A stretch of DNA of 64,000 nucleotides from Labyrinthula sp. Ha. Taxonomy: Eukaryota > Sar > Bigyra > Labyrinthulida > Labyrinthulaceae. Of this stretch, positions 10,976-25,223 are shown piece by piece (positions within the stretch are counted from its first letter, which is position 1; each line of letters opens with the position of its first letter). The stretch lies in contig JAALGZ010000037.1 of assembly GCA_015227615.1 (NCBI GenBank), positions 248,001 through 312,000 of the forward strand. The letters run 5' to 3'. The translations under genes were made by a program, and so were the position numbers. Below the pieces are notes generated by a model. The model did not search any database and was not told the origin of the DNA. It worked only from the letters and a program-made list of their open reading frames with translations.

Positions 10976-13900
10976 TTTATAGATTCTTACCGACTGCTAA
11001 ATGTTCCGATTTCAAGAAAAGGATTTTTGATAATGGAATAGGAAGAGCAGAGATATAATGTAACATTCTTGGTAGACTCATTTTATGTGCATTTTAAGAG
11101 AACCAATTATAAGATTAATGCAGTTTTATTGAAATGCACATGGAAAATATTTTCTTTGTCTGAATTGTTATAGCTTTGGAAAGGAAAGCTGTCTTTGATA
11201 GTCAAACAAAGTATCAGAAAAATTTTAAAAGAAGCAAACGGAATCAGCAACTGTCATTGATGAATTAATATAGTGGTACATATTTAGTACTGCTATTTAA
11301 AAGGTGAATTTGGAAGTGGATCTTATCATATATGAGTTCATGAGTAAAATTTATTTGCCAAGTACTTTTGAATTATATTCAAAAGCTTTCCTTACTCTAT
11401 TTAAATGAAAACAACACTTTAAAGCACAGCTTCTTGGATTAATATGTGAAGGAACACGAATGATAAGTGATAACGCAGCTAGTTGTTAACTTATTGAAGG
11501 AATATTACCTTCACCCGTATGTATAACTTATATCTGCAATGTATCGATTGTTGATACCCGCTCTGTTTCTTAGTTCTCTTTGGAATTGATACTACATGCT
11601 ATCATTATGATGCATGAGATTAGGTTAGAATAGGAATCTCTTCGCATTTTATTCTTTAATAAATGAGAATAGCCTTAGCTTTTTCTTACATATTTTGAGC
11701 TCAATAACCCCAGGTATTTGACTAGAAGATTTCCTTATCTTAGAAACACCCGAACGGTCCGAAACTATTTCTTTACTTCTTGCGAAAAGAATTAAATGAA
11801 CTTGTCCAAACGTTATTATACCTAGATGACACAAAAGTGAATCATCTAGTAATGGTCATAAAAGTAGTTGAGTTTTTTCCCTCTAAGATAATAAGATCAA
11901 CGCTTAAGAAATCTTGCTCTCTGAGGAAATCCTTACGAGACCTGAATTTTTATGTAGGATACCCAAATTGTATAACCGATTCGCAAATAAGACAATCCTA
12001 GCAAAGTTTCAGTATATTTTTATCATTACTTATCCTAGAAAATGTAAATAAATTTATTTTCATTGCCTGATTGATCGCGAACTTTTTTCTTGCCCTTACA
12101 AACTTGCTTACCTCCTGGGCTATTATAGCTACTATACTCACTTCAACCTCTAAGGTAAGGACTAATATTATAATTTAATTTTCTTTCAAATTAGCTTCAT
12201 AAAATTCGAATGGGCTTATGACTGGGTGGGGGTTGAAAGTGATTATGTTTCCATGTTTTTTATAGCTGAGCTGATTATTGAATCCAATCGACTCGGGGGA
12301 GAAATAATACTAGCCGATTTCCCTAGAATGATAAGAACTAGAAACAGGTAGTAGAAGAAGACAACCATGAGGTTTCTCATCTATAAATTGGTAACTGGGC
12401 TAATAGAAGACTTCTATTTCCTTCTTCGATCCACATTCACAAGATGTACTTGCTCTGTTGAAGTTTCCATTAATTAACTCCTGAGAATTATAATCCTGTA
12501 AAAGTTCAAATAGAAGAGTTGTGCTTAGATCAGGTGAAGCTACTATGAATTCTACACTTTTGAAATCTTCACATGATTTCTTCGTCGCTGAAAAATCAAA
12601 TCTTGATCTCTTCCACAGTCTTGTATTTTTAAATACGAACCTTAAGGAACATTTTAAAAAACTGGTGGAAAGACACATTTTTGTTCCTGCCTGTAGTTTC
12701 ATTATTGGGGTGCCTCTCACATAATAAATCTTCCCACTAAACAATTCTACCAGCATAGACTGAATGCTTTAGCTTTCAATCGCTCCATAAATGTTGTAGA
12801 TTGTTGGTTTTGTTAAATATGTTTGGATGGATGCTGGGGGTTCTTTTCTACGGATTGATGTGGCAATAAAATTTGTAACTTCATAACTGAAGATGTAATA
12901 TACAGCAAAATTAACATACTTTAGAATTGGACTACTGCTATATTCTTATTTTGACAGATCATTTTGATGAGATGTAATTATATTGCTGAAGGCATTGGAT
13001 TGATGTGTTTTGTCCAAGTAGCTAAGAACTTTGTTGCGTGCAAACCAAACTCATTCGTTATAATCAAGTACTGTTTTCTTCATATCTCAGATTCTATATT
13101 TACACGTATTTATTGACAGATTTCATAAAGAGACCTTCGTTTTTTATCGAGAAATACCTCATTCATACCTAGTAAAGTTTTTACTAATGAGTAATACGTA
13201 TTTACGTTCTTTTTATGAGGGAAATGGAAGAGAATCAACTGCACCAGGATAAAAACTTCTTGCAAATGTTGAAGCTCTTACTTGATTCCTTAATAGATCT
13301 AGCGGTTTAATTTGTTAGATCTTCCATATTATATATTCTCTTGAAAGCCAGTTATCATTAGAGATAGGCTAGGTCTTACCTGCTACAGCTTTCTTGATAA
13401 GATAAACACCATTAGGGATGAAATGATCAATTTTATATTATCACGTTATATATGTACGACATTAATATACTTATTCAGCGTTCATTCTTAATCATTGTAT
13501 TATATTTTATAATTCTAATTATTTTAACTTTTCACCTGTTTTCATACCGAGTATTCTATTGCCTATCAATGTTCTTGGTTTTGTGAGACATCTTGTCATA
13601 TTGTTGAATACGGTCTTCGGCTAGATATTTCCATGCTATTTTTTTTAAGATTATCTCTTCAGTAACCTCCAAATGTTATTGGCCTGTAGATCCAGATACA
13701 AAGTGTTTGCATTATTACTTTTACAATCATCAGGGGTTAGGGATAACTCTGTCTGTATCATACCCGTCACTCTATCTTTTGGAACAATACATTGGTATAT
13801 GTATCGTTAGATGATAAGGTTTGGTTTTGTCACTACCCTTATTTTGAGTCATCTTATAAGGTTCTACACTAGAAAAATCAATAAATTCATAACACTCCAT

Positions 13901-16900
13901 GATTGAATAAGAAATTTTCATCGGAATCATAATGGCCGGGTTCTTACTGTCGGTGTCCCCTTGAGCGATAGAATTCACAAAGATTCACTTGCTATACTTA
14001 ATTTCACTTGCAGTCACCATCTTGGTTAAATTATCTACATTTCTAGATTTTTAGTAATCCCACTTCATGTGATTAGTCTTGCATATGTCATACATCTGTT
14101 TTAGATTCTGTTTGTCTCGGTATCTTCTGTTATGCTCGCAGTCCTTCAAAGAAGACAAAGAGAAAAAACAACTCTGCATAATTATATTACAAAATATATT
14201 TTAGATCCACATCATTTTCAAAGGGTTTACTTATCCTTGTGTGAGGAAGCTTAGATGCATCCAACATGAACATGCCCTCATGAAGTGTACAGAAGCTCAT
14301 CATATGTTTCCACGGCATGTAACAAGAACAAAAGAAGATACATCTATATGCCGATGTCTTCCGTTCAGATCCACCAAATAATATCCTCAGGAGTTTGAAA
14401 GTTCATTTTCCATATCGCGCTAGTAAGGCTCAATTCTCTCTATAATGTTGTCTTTAATGAAGGTATACCGCTTAAATACTCGGCACCAGTATAGACTATT
14501 TTCTTGTGCCAATTTAATCTAATTCAACTCTTTAATTCTTTCTGTTAGCTAATTTTGTCAATGTAACCAAACTTGGTATGTTGCATCCAAAAGGTTTGAC
14601 TTAGAAAGGATAAGTATAAGCTAACATTTTCCTTTCGCTGTACCAATAAATATTTCAGCTCCTTATGTTGAGATGCAACAAGAAAGAGCAGAGTGGTCAG
14701 TAAACAGACATGTTAAAATCGAGATTAGCATTATTTATTATTGATACAAACTGTAAAACCTTCTTTGAGACATTTTTTTAATATCTTGTAAACTTGTAAA
14801 TTATTGTTCATCTAGTTAAATATCATCATCTAAATCTTCTTATAGTGTGAATACAATTCGAGTGCTAACTTAATTAAAATTTTTGTGAAGACAATACCAA
14901 CTCTTTTATTCATTTGTAACTATAAGAATAATATGTTTAAGGTCTTTTGAAGGAATTGTGAATATTCCTATACCATAACTGAAGATACTGAAATGGTGAT
15001 TCTTATACCATATTTTTCAAAAACCTGAATGATGCATTTTGAAGTTATATTTTTTAGTATCCTATTACTAGGTCGTTTTCACCCATAAATTTAGCAATGA
15101 TGAGTATCAAACACTTCTCGGTTTATTTCTTACCATTCTGTACATAGGTTTTAATTCAATAAATTAGTTTTCAGTCAAAGAGTTGTTTTCTAAATAGGAT
15201 TTGAATAGTAAAATCATTAATGCAAAGGAATTTCATTATAAGTTCTAAGACATATTAAAAACTATAAACTGAATTTTTAATTTAGAACCAAAATGCAGCA
15301 ACTTAAAGATTATTCCTTTCAAATTAACATCATGTACTCTGTTATTCATGATTGTGAAAAGAAAAGGGTTATTGTAACCCCAGTTCTTAAATTTGATTCA
15401 TACTGTCTTTTTACTAATTTCAAGCTAAATAAAATTTACTCAGAGGTTATTAACCTCTTTTTTATAGTGAGAAAGTGGAGATGAAGACTAATACAAATAT
15501 CACTGCTCTTATAGTTCGAATCTAGGAAATAATATTGTCTATCATGAATTTGACTAAAAATAAACACTTTACGATAGATATTGGTCCTAAAAATATCACT
15601 ATGCATATGTTGATTATTTCTTAGTCTACAATAAATTTTATTTAAGTATATTCGGCTACCACTGTATGCTTGTAAAGTTTTATGCTTCATATTTTGATAA
15701 CTTCCTCCGAGATAACACTCTTTAGAAGCAAGTAAACTCCAAAAGAGCTTTGAACGTGTACCAAAAGGATTTGCAAGATGTATAGATGGCGCCCAGTAAT
15801 TACAGAAAGATGCTTTTCCACACAAAATTCTAGCATTTTGTTAGTGTTGTGGAGTCATAATTAGAGAATGATATATATTGCTAGCTACTAAGGTGCTCGA
15901 TTAAAACTTCGACGATAAATCATTTTAGAGAATCCCAGGTCCTTCCAGTATAGAATAAAGGAAGTAAGCTCAACGTAGTATCAAAGTTAGTATCTGGTTA
16001 TCAATAAATATACCCCCAAAAAATATATTAATCAGAAAATAAAAGACTGTAGTTTCCAAATCAAAAATATCTTCGAACAATTTTATTGAAGAATGCGCAT
16101 GATTTTCGTAATATAATTCCAACATAAATGTTAACGCGGAAAACCAGGTTATCATAAATTTAAAAATAATAAAAAAAGAAAACAGTAGCAACTGCTACTG
16201 GGATCAATCGAAAGCAAACACAGTTTTTATATTAAGATTTCATCCAATAAATTTTGATTCTTTGGGATATATTATAGAAAACAATGTCTTGACTCAACAG
16301 AACTGTGTATAAAGATAACAAATAAAATAATTTCACAAAAGGTTCAAATCTTCTGTCTGAGAGAAACTTTCTCCAGCTACAAAAATAGTTTCTGGGTGAA
16401 TATATCTCAGATGTCGCTGTAAGGTACGGCCTCTCTATTTCTGATGAATTAAATCAAGTATTAGAATATGAAAAAAAGCACCCTTCTAATAAATAAAATT
16501 CTTGGTTTCTCGTTTTATTAACAAGTTCAAATCTGGATGAGATTTATATAAATTTCTATATTTATTTTTCTTAATCATATAGCGAACATTTACTTAGAAA
16601 TATATATATGCGCTTTAGTATTTGGAAGTTCATAGTTAAGTTTCATTTTTTAATAGAATCGTTTCCATACGTGAAATAAGTTTCGCAATAAAATATATCC
16701 GGAATAATGGCTGATAATTTTGTTCAAATATATAGAGAGGGCTTTGATTGAGCTACTAATGAAATTCTTTAGTGGATTCCATTAATTGTATTAAAATATC
16801 AACTAATCTTTGAAAAATGATTCTTACAAGTTTTAAATTTAAAATTAAAAAAAGAAAATATTTGAAAAAGTTGCAATCATATGTTATTCCTTCCATTCTA

Positions 16901-19900
16901 ATTTGTTGAAATAAAATCATCGAGAAAAACATTGAAGTTGTCTTTTATATACTAAACAAGGTTTTTTATAGTTCTCAATCTTTCAATAAGTAGAAGAATT
17001 GTTGCTTGATTTATTGATGTGATCCGGTCAAAATGGGAGTATTTTTAAGAATAGAGGAAGGTCTAAGTATTAACGATGCATAATGCTAAGGTGACATTTT
17101 TCTATGCTGCAAGATCTTGCTGAGACTTTTCCAATTAATTTTAGGCTTGGATTTTTATTCAAGGTTCAATATATGAATAAGCTCACTTTCTACATCCTGT
17201 TAGTTGAAGATTCTGTATTTAAAGTTATGTAAAAATATATTAAAATCAAATTGACTCGTTACAAAATATAATTTCAATTCTGGTACAAAGGATTGTGTCA
17301 AGTAACGGAAGTTAGTATGATACTAAATAAAGTTAAAATATTATGTCTCTCCAATTAAAATAACAATGCCCGGTATTAAAAAAACCAATAGTTAATGTAT
17401 GTACAGTATAATTAGAAATGTAATGTTACTAAGAAATTTGGACATATACAATATTTAAATCTTAAATACTTAAGCTCAGCTGTTGCAAAATTATTTTTTG
17501 CAATTCACTTAAAGGTGTTGAAAACTATAGCGTAAAGAAGCAATGAATTGTACAAAATATGTTCTTCGGTATTCAACCCTGAATAAATCCTTATATATTG
17601 CATTGAGCCTCTTTTAGTTCTTGAAGTTTTTAGACTTAAATCTGTTTTAAAAATATCTTACTTTGTCTTTCCAATACCCTTGGTACGAAATGAATACCTC
17701 ATAACCCTCGGATAAAACTACAAAGATGTCAACGATTTAAGACAAAACCAAATCCCCACTCTGGTGAAATTTATGTGATACAAAAGGCTCTCTACAAAAA
17801 ATTATACTCAATGAATACACTTTAATATTGGGAAAAGTGGTTTGTCATTAAATATGTCTGTTTTCTATGGACAGAAGCATGTAAAATAGTTTTTATGTAG
17901 ATTAAATTTATTTTTGCAAATAATTCAAGAGATATTTATGGATATGATGATAGTAATCGAGGGGAAGTAAGTTGCGATTTTCCACGAGGAGAAAGTATAA
18001 ATTTCTGGTTTGATCATGGTTTAGCTATGTTGTGACTGTTACCGGATATTAAGAGCTCATTGAAAAAGTTTCTAGAGGCATTCTATCTCATTAAATAGGC
18101 AAATAAACCAAAAGTAACTGGACTTTTGCGTTTTTAAGTGGAAAAAATCGCTTGGATTATACATTATACTTTTGAAGCAAGAATGTATATATACATATAT
18201 ATTTAGAGAGACATATACAAGTTTTGGTGCATGGGCTGTCTAAATTGACATATTTGGAAACTGTTGTCAACAATATTGACAGGTCTTTCATAAATAGATA
18301 AAAACATAATGCAAATTCTTAGATTTACCGCACCTATAAGAAAATCCAAAGAAAATATGAATAGCAAGTATGATCCATAAACTTTACTACATGGAAAGTC
18401 ATATTTTAATTACGAACCAGCACTAATGGCAATCTAATGCTATTATGCCAGAAACAGATTAATCTATTTCTTAACTGTATGGGAATAATTTTAAATATAT
18501 TCTAAGTATCAAACGGTCACTTTAATTACTTTGGAGTTTCAAATGACTGTCAATTGTGGTATTATAGCTATGTAATATAAAATATATTAGGGATTAAAGC
18601 TATATTGAAACAAGTTTTCATAGAATTCCGATTCACCTGTAATATAATTCAAGAAACTGATAAAACTTTTGAAATTAAAGGGAATCCCAATACCGGTAAT
18701 TTCTTTTCATACATTTCTAAGATCCCAATCCTTTGATTGCATAAAGGAGATCCCACATTAAAAGGTTCAATTATTTTACCATGGTTTTCAAACCATGTGT
18801 CTTGAAGAGTATCACATTGCAAGTGCCGAGAACTTAGATGTGAATATATAATAACTATGGTTAACTCCAAATGCAGCTCTAAATGATATCAGAGAATTCT
18901 TACTAGAAGTTTCATTGATTTTGCGATTTAGATTGGAGTGCTGTTACCAATGCTAAAATGAAATACTCTGAAGAACTAATATCTGTGACTTATCTAAAAA
19001 ATTCCGGAGAGAATGGCAAAAAAAAAATCACATTTTCATTCTGAGATTGAAGCAAACTCCTTTAAGCATAAAATATAAAGATCTACTATGTCAGAAGTAA
19101 AACATATAAATATAGAAAAGTACAATTCTGTTGCTTATTTTTAATGTAGATTTACACTTGAGCCATGGAGAAATAATCCAAAAAGAATGGCATTCAGCAA
19201 TTTATATCATGCAAGATGAGAAAGAATTACTACTGAACTAAATTTTAAAATTCTTGTGCTGGTGGTATCTAAACCCCAATAGATTATTAACAAGAAAAAT
19301 AACTTCTTCCGCTATTAATGATTTCAATAAGTTGACAGAATAGTTTTAATAATTACATGCATTTATTTTATTAAAATACGGATTATAATTTTTATTGTTG
19401 AGTGGTAAATTAAAAAGAAAAACGCTTTCAAGGTAGTGTAACAAACTTTAACCTGTATTTTGATGGCTATCCTGTGGTAATATCCTTTCATTTATAAACC
19501 TGGTGAGTGAGAGAGAAAACGTGTATATAGAACACAGAGGTTGATGAAGAGTTGGAAAAATTACAAAAAATTGAGGCTTAACTTTAGAGATTTAGTTTAT
19601 AATAAGTATTTTTTTCTAACTCACAACAGCTGTTGAAATGCCAGTCACTGAACATTTTGTAAATTCCTGTGTTTGATTGAACAACTAATTGCTATTTGAT
19701 GTGTACTGCAATGTTGCACGGAGAAATAATAGCATGTAACTGCTAAAATGAGTCTTTAAGTCTTTCTATCAAATGATTGATGAATGATTAAAACCAGAGC
19801 CAAGATAATTCAATTTATATCCAATAGAAAGTTATTTGCGTCTTGTGTTTCTCTAGATAGAAATCTTACTGAATAAGAAGCAGTGCTAGGAGTTTGAGAA

Positions 19901-21175
19901 AGTGTGCTCATATATCTGTCGCTGTAAAATATATTCTATAGGGAAGTTTGATATTATTTTTTAATATATAGATAAATTGATTTATTCTCGCTGCTACTAA
20001 ACCCTTCAGCACCAACCTAGAATAAGGAAAATGAAGCTTGAAATTAACCTCGAGTGCTGAATCACTAGGAAACATCAAGGCAGTAAATTGTTAAGTGACA
20101 AAGTTTTATGTTGAGTGACATTATTTGAATGGTCGCGAGGTTTTATGTCTTTCAAACTGTTGTACCTCCTTGTTGTTATTTCAGTTCTTATCATCTGATT
20201 GGAATTGTCGTAGGGAAAATCTAAATTATTCGCCCTTTAGCCTTTTAGAGATTTATTAATTTTGTAAGGCAGCAATTCTGGACTGGTATTCGTAGCAGAA
20301 TAATCAGAAAAAAAGTCTATGCCAATGTGAATAGAGTTTTTTTTTAGGTGATATCTGGGCCAAGGATATATGATGGCATAATTTGAGTTAAACTGTTATA
20401 GCTACAAGGATGCTGAGTATTCTTAACAAATTTACACTAGAATATACAAATTTGCAACAAAAAACCAAAAAAAGGCAGAAAGGTTCAGCTGTTATCAAGA
20501 CGAAATGGTTATTAGTCAAATCCCGCCGAGGTAGACGGAGAATAACTAAAATGCCACAAACAATGTAAAAGCCAAGAACATAAAGTTTCTTTTAATCTGG
20601 TAGAATTATCTTTGAGAATATTATGTTCCAAGAATAAATTGATTGTAAGTCATTTCCTGGAAACATAGTTACAATTTGTTCTAATCTGAAACTTTCCGGG
20701 AATTTCCCGGTTATGGTGCTCAGGGTAGTCGAAACGAGTACCAAAAAACATTCATTGATGTTAAATAAAGACAAACAACATTATACCATTTCCAGAAAGC
20801 GCAAAAAAAAGGAATGGATTAATTGCGCAACTCGAATCAATTTATTTATAGGATAAGATTTTTTGAATTGTTGGTTTCTTTTCTTACCATAGTATATTTT
20901 CGTTACAGTCAATATTGCATTACTATATTTTTGTAGAGACATAAATACTTTAATCAAGTAATACTTATTTAAACTTACAAGTTTCTTCCAACACATTCAC
21001 ACTGACTTAATTACTTGCAACAACTTATATTATATATTCCAACGAAGATATAAGAGTCAAAACCCCTTTTCTACAGGGTCAAGAATTATTTATTTCATAT
21101 TTATAGCTTTAAGCACATTTCAATCTTCGAGCAAACGTTTACACGGCACAATTGAATCACATAAAAATTTACAAA
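10976..21175. other. 10-kb gene-free stretch
   Basis: AT-rich DNA without a gene I can support. The longest open frames (118 codons at 12400-12756 minus, 129 codons at 15436-15825 minus) carry no motif, show no clear coding bias and are within chance length. No tRNA, rRNA or long repeat was recognised. Confidence 0.65.
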
Positions 21176-22177
21176 ATGAAGAAAATTTCATTAAAACAAA
21201 CAGAAAAAAAAGGTAACTTTCATATTAAGGTAATTATTAATAAGGAAGATTTTTTTTCAATTATTGTTTTCGATGCAGTTCAAGATTTTAACCTTGTAAA
21301 ACAAATGGTACAAGATATAGACCGAAGTGTTCAACAAGAAGTATTGCTCCAAAGCTTTACCACTAAATTAACAAACTTTGAAAAAATATTTCTTGAAGAG
21401 TTTTTTTCTGATATTGTAATTAAGAAAATTTCTACTCGAACAAGATACCCTCAGTTTGATATTTTTGGTGGGTTTGTCAAAGATATGTTTTCTTATGCAG
21501 ATGAAGTTACTCTATCGTTTTTAAGGGAAAAACGTATCTCAGAAGAAAAGCAAATATCTTATTTTCATTTTATGAACAATATTCCAAATTTGAGTTTAGT
21601 TTATTTCAATTTTCTTTTTTCTAAAGATAAAGATAGCATAAAGTTAATTTTAGAGAAAGTTTCTAAGTTGAAAAGAATACGAACTTTTGATCCTACTTTT
21701 CTTTTTTATTTAGTAAAAAGATTACCTCGAACGAATAGTTTTTCAAGTTTGAAAGCTTTGTATTTTGATAGTAAATCAATTTCATCAGATTTTATGATTT
21801 CATTTGGTTTAAATTTCTTTAAAAGCTCATTAGCAGATTCCGTTGAACGAATAAGAATTAATCCAGTACTTTTTCTTAATGCAGAAATATACTGTTTTTC
21901 GAAGATTATAATGTTTAGCCGAGAAAAAAGGTTCAAACTTTCTTTTTTGACAAAGAAGAACATGTGTATACGATATCTGCTCAGCATAATTCTTTTCAAT
22001 GAGGTAATTTTTTTGGATAGTAGCAGTTTTTTCTTTTCCATAATAGACGGAAATTTCGCAAAAGAGTATTCGTTTATCACAGAATTAGATAAAATACTTT
22101 CAAGTATATCCTCTAATTTATATTTTCACGTTGCAAATAAAGGAAAATTTTTCTTATGGAACAAAAAAAACTTCTAA
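21176..22177 (+). CDS. orphan protein, 333 aa, intronless
   Basis: A single open frame of 333 codons, far longer than chance gives in DNA this AT-rich. The start is the first ATG; a same-frame TTG 24 bases upstream is unlikely. The protein is rich in Phe, Ile, Leu, Ser and Lys and has no signal peptide or clear membrane segment. The middle and C-terminal parts alternate short hydrophobic strands with helices (for example LSSLKALYFD-like and RIRINPVLFLNAEIYCF stretches), in a way that loosely recalls leucine-rich-repeat or F-box-associated folds, but no regular repeat period can be fixed. It stands alone, about 10 kb from the nearest upstream gene and 3 kb from the next one downstream. Function unknown. 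Confidence 0.7.
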   Translation: MKKISLKQTEKKGNFHIKVIINKEDFFSIIVFDAVQDFNLVKQMVQDIDRSVQQEVLLQSFTTKLTNFEKIFLEEFFSDIVIKKISTRTRYPQFDIFGGFVKDMFSYADEVTLSFLREKRISEEKQISYFHFMNNIPNLSLVYFNFLFSKDKDSIKLILEKVSKLKRIRTFDPTFLFYLVKRLPRTNSFSSLKALYFDSKSISSDFMISFGLNFFKSSLADSVERIRINPVLFLNAEIYCFSKIIMFSREKRFKLSFLTKKNMCIRYLLSIILFNEVIFLDSSSFFFSIIDGNFAKEYSFITELDKILSSISSNLYFHVANKGKFFLWNKKNF

Positions 22178-25100
22178 CTAAGGATGTATTTCTCCTAATT
22201 TAATACTTTTTGTTTCAAAAGTTTTATAAATTTATATTGGTTTTCTTAAGAGAAATATCTTTTAAGAAAGTATTAAGAATTATCATATAATTCAAACTTA
22301 CTTATTTAGTTTTTTCTCTGATTTCACCTGAGTTTTTATTAGCTCACTTGACATTTATAAATCAATAAGAATTAAATTAAGTTTCTCATAATATTTTCTA
22401 GTTTGCATAATTATGAGTTGTTAAAATTTTATTCATGTGCTGTAAAATATTATTTTCACAGATAAATTATAGAAAAATAAAATAGTATGTTTTTCTAACA
22501 ATTTTATGTCGAATAAGGTTTCAACAACAATTACGAGACGTTCAGCTTAGTAAATAAAAACTATATGAACATTTAAAAATGAAAATCGTAATTTGTAAGA
22601 CAAATTGTATCCTTCCATCATAGTGTTTAGCATCTCGTAATAAATAAAAGAGAATATCTTGATTGGTTTGAAGTTCGAGTTTTCAAGGATAAAGCTTAAA
22701 TTTTGTTCTAGTTGCTTAGATAAGTTTTTGTTTTACTTCTATTGTGAAGAACTCAGCTATTGAGTCTTTTTCAGAAGGGACTTTATTTCTTCTTAATTGG
22801 GAACAATAGTACTTTAGTTTTATGTTCTTGGCTTTACATAAACCTCTATTTTGTTGCAATATAAAGCATATGCAAAGTTATCTACTTTTCTAAAATCATA
22901 ACTGAAATATGAGTTTTTCCAAATTGCTGTCTTGAATTTTGATTCAAGAATTAATAGGCGAGAAGATTTGTTTTGAGAATTTTATTCTTTGAGCACTTTA
23001 AGAAGTCAATGTCTGACATCAACATAGCAAACTCAACCCAAACATTAACTGAAATTATTCTCAACAATATTCTGCGAGATAAAATAAACTACATTGATAA
23101 AAAAATTCATTCTTATTTGAAACTTTTTCTTTATTCCTTTAGGTGAAATCGTTTGAATCTACTCATACTAATAAAACCAAAAAAATAAAAAAAAACCTTC
23201 TATTTCTTGAAAGATCAATATTTACGAGAGGAAATTAATTTTACATAGAAAATAATACTTCGCTAATTCTGTTCGGAGCTTTTCATTTAAAAATGTATAA
23301 CTGAACAAATAAGGTACTATTATATTATTTTTTTGAAAAAAGAGCCGATAAAAGTGTTTCCTTTTAGATTCAAAACAATTGAAATCTAATCTAAACTATC
23401 ATTCTTCCAGAGTTTATCAAAGCTTACAATATGTTCAACAAAATCTACTAAGGAAACTTTTAAGAAATTTAATCGAAATGGTATCGATAAATATGAACAA
23501 AAATCTTCTGCTCTTTTCTCCAGATACTTTAAGATAGAAACTTTGTTTACGCGAGGTAGTTTCTTAGCAATTTAAAACGAAACGTTGAATCGTATACTTA
23601 CAAATTCTTTAAGTTAGGTTTCATAATGAATTTTAATTACATTATTATGAAAATAAATTTTAAAAATAATCTGAATCGAAATCAGTTTTAAATTATTTCC
23701 CTTATTAGATAATACAGAGGTTTGGTTGCTCAAGGAAAGCCTTTCATTTAATATTAAATACAAAATGTACTCCATCAGGAAAAAAGAAGGAATCCATATT
23801 AATAACTCGACTATAATTCACAAATAGTTATAATTAGAATGGGGGTGATTTCTTTTACAACGAAGTCATAAACAAATCTTTTAGAAAGTTTTTTTCAGAA
23901 CTGCCTAAAATTCTTCTTTGACTGACAACTTGAACTTTTTGTGGAGCGCTTTTAAATGTCCTGTGTACACTAAATGCAGCTGACTTGAAACTTTATTTTT
24001 TTTGATATCATATACAGAAGAATAAATATATATCGCAAGAATCTTAATATGAAAATTAAAATTGTTTTCTTTTAAGACCAATAAAAACAGCTTCGTTTCT
24101 CTCCTCTCAATACTGTTTGAATGCATAAAAACCTGATATTTACTGCTATTCCATATTTCAAAAATATTAATAAAATCAGACTCAGTCCTCAATTAAATAT
24201 ATACAAGACACTCTTTATTCGTAAACTTTACTTGGTCTTTCTTTCTTTGCGCTTTTGGCCTTCAAATATAAATTAGAATTCCTGGAACCCACAGTTGCCA
24301 AAGTTTTTCAAATTATATAGAAATATCCTTCATATTATATTCTTTCCTTTCTTTTTCTCTCCTTTTTTTCTTTAACAAGAACAATTACAAAATTAACGGT
24401 CAACGATTTTTTCCCGAATCTAAAAAGATTATTTATCTTAACAATGACACGTCATCAAATCATACCAATAAGCTATTCCAAAATAATAACAATACTTATA
24501 TCACTTCTGCATAAAACAAAATATTACTACCAAAATATGAAACATGACGCAGTGTAAATAAAAAAGTAACAAGGTTTCTTTAAATACAAATCAAAAACTA
24601 AGGCTGAAACATTATTAACTTACTGCACTTTCTTCAGAATAGTTTTTTATTGTCATATGGTTTAAACGATGAACATAAGATCACATTACCAGAGTATTTT
24701 GAAAGATAAGAAAGAGAGAAAATTCAGGAAATAGAGATGTTGGTGAGGAAATGTCAACTATATTTCCGCATTCTTATAAGAGAAGCATATCATTAGTGTA
24801 TAGAAATAATTTTCTAATTAATTTATTAGCAGTATTTACTTGTACAGAATAATAGCAAGTTCGATGGCAATGAACTTTGAGGAAAATCAGCAAATATTGG
24901 TCTATGCTTTGCTCGATACTCGCCATGAACCTTTTCATTTTTCCAAAATTTACTTTTTCCTGAATTTTAATGAATTCAATTAATTTTCTATGCAAAAATA
25001 TAATATATTTCTCCTTTAAACTGTGAGAAGTAATTTCAAGGTAAAAACTTTTCAAGGAAAAGTATAATAAATTTTTCATTCGTTGAATGAGCCTCAAAAA

Positions 25101-25223
25101 CTATATATATAGTGTCCACTTAAAAACAAGAAAATCTATTATTGGAAAACCAGTAGTTTGAAAAAAAATATACTCTTCATTTATTCATCTAATTTGAAAT
25201 ATTTCTACATTGTTATAAAACAA
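22178..25223. other. gene-free stretch
   Basis: Very AT-rich. Minus-strand open frames of 95 codons (23905-24192) and 107 codons (24774-25097) show no motif and are not called. Nothing else recognised. Confidence 0.65.

Noticed and set aside
12400-12756. 118-codon minus-strand frame
   Set aside because: No motif, no neighbours and overlapping frames on the other strand; length is within chance for 64 kb in six frames.
15436-15825. 129-codon minus-strand frame
   Set aside because: No coding bias or recognisable domain; probably a chance frame.
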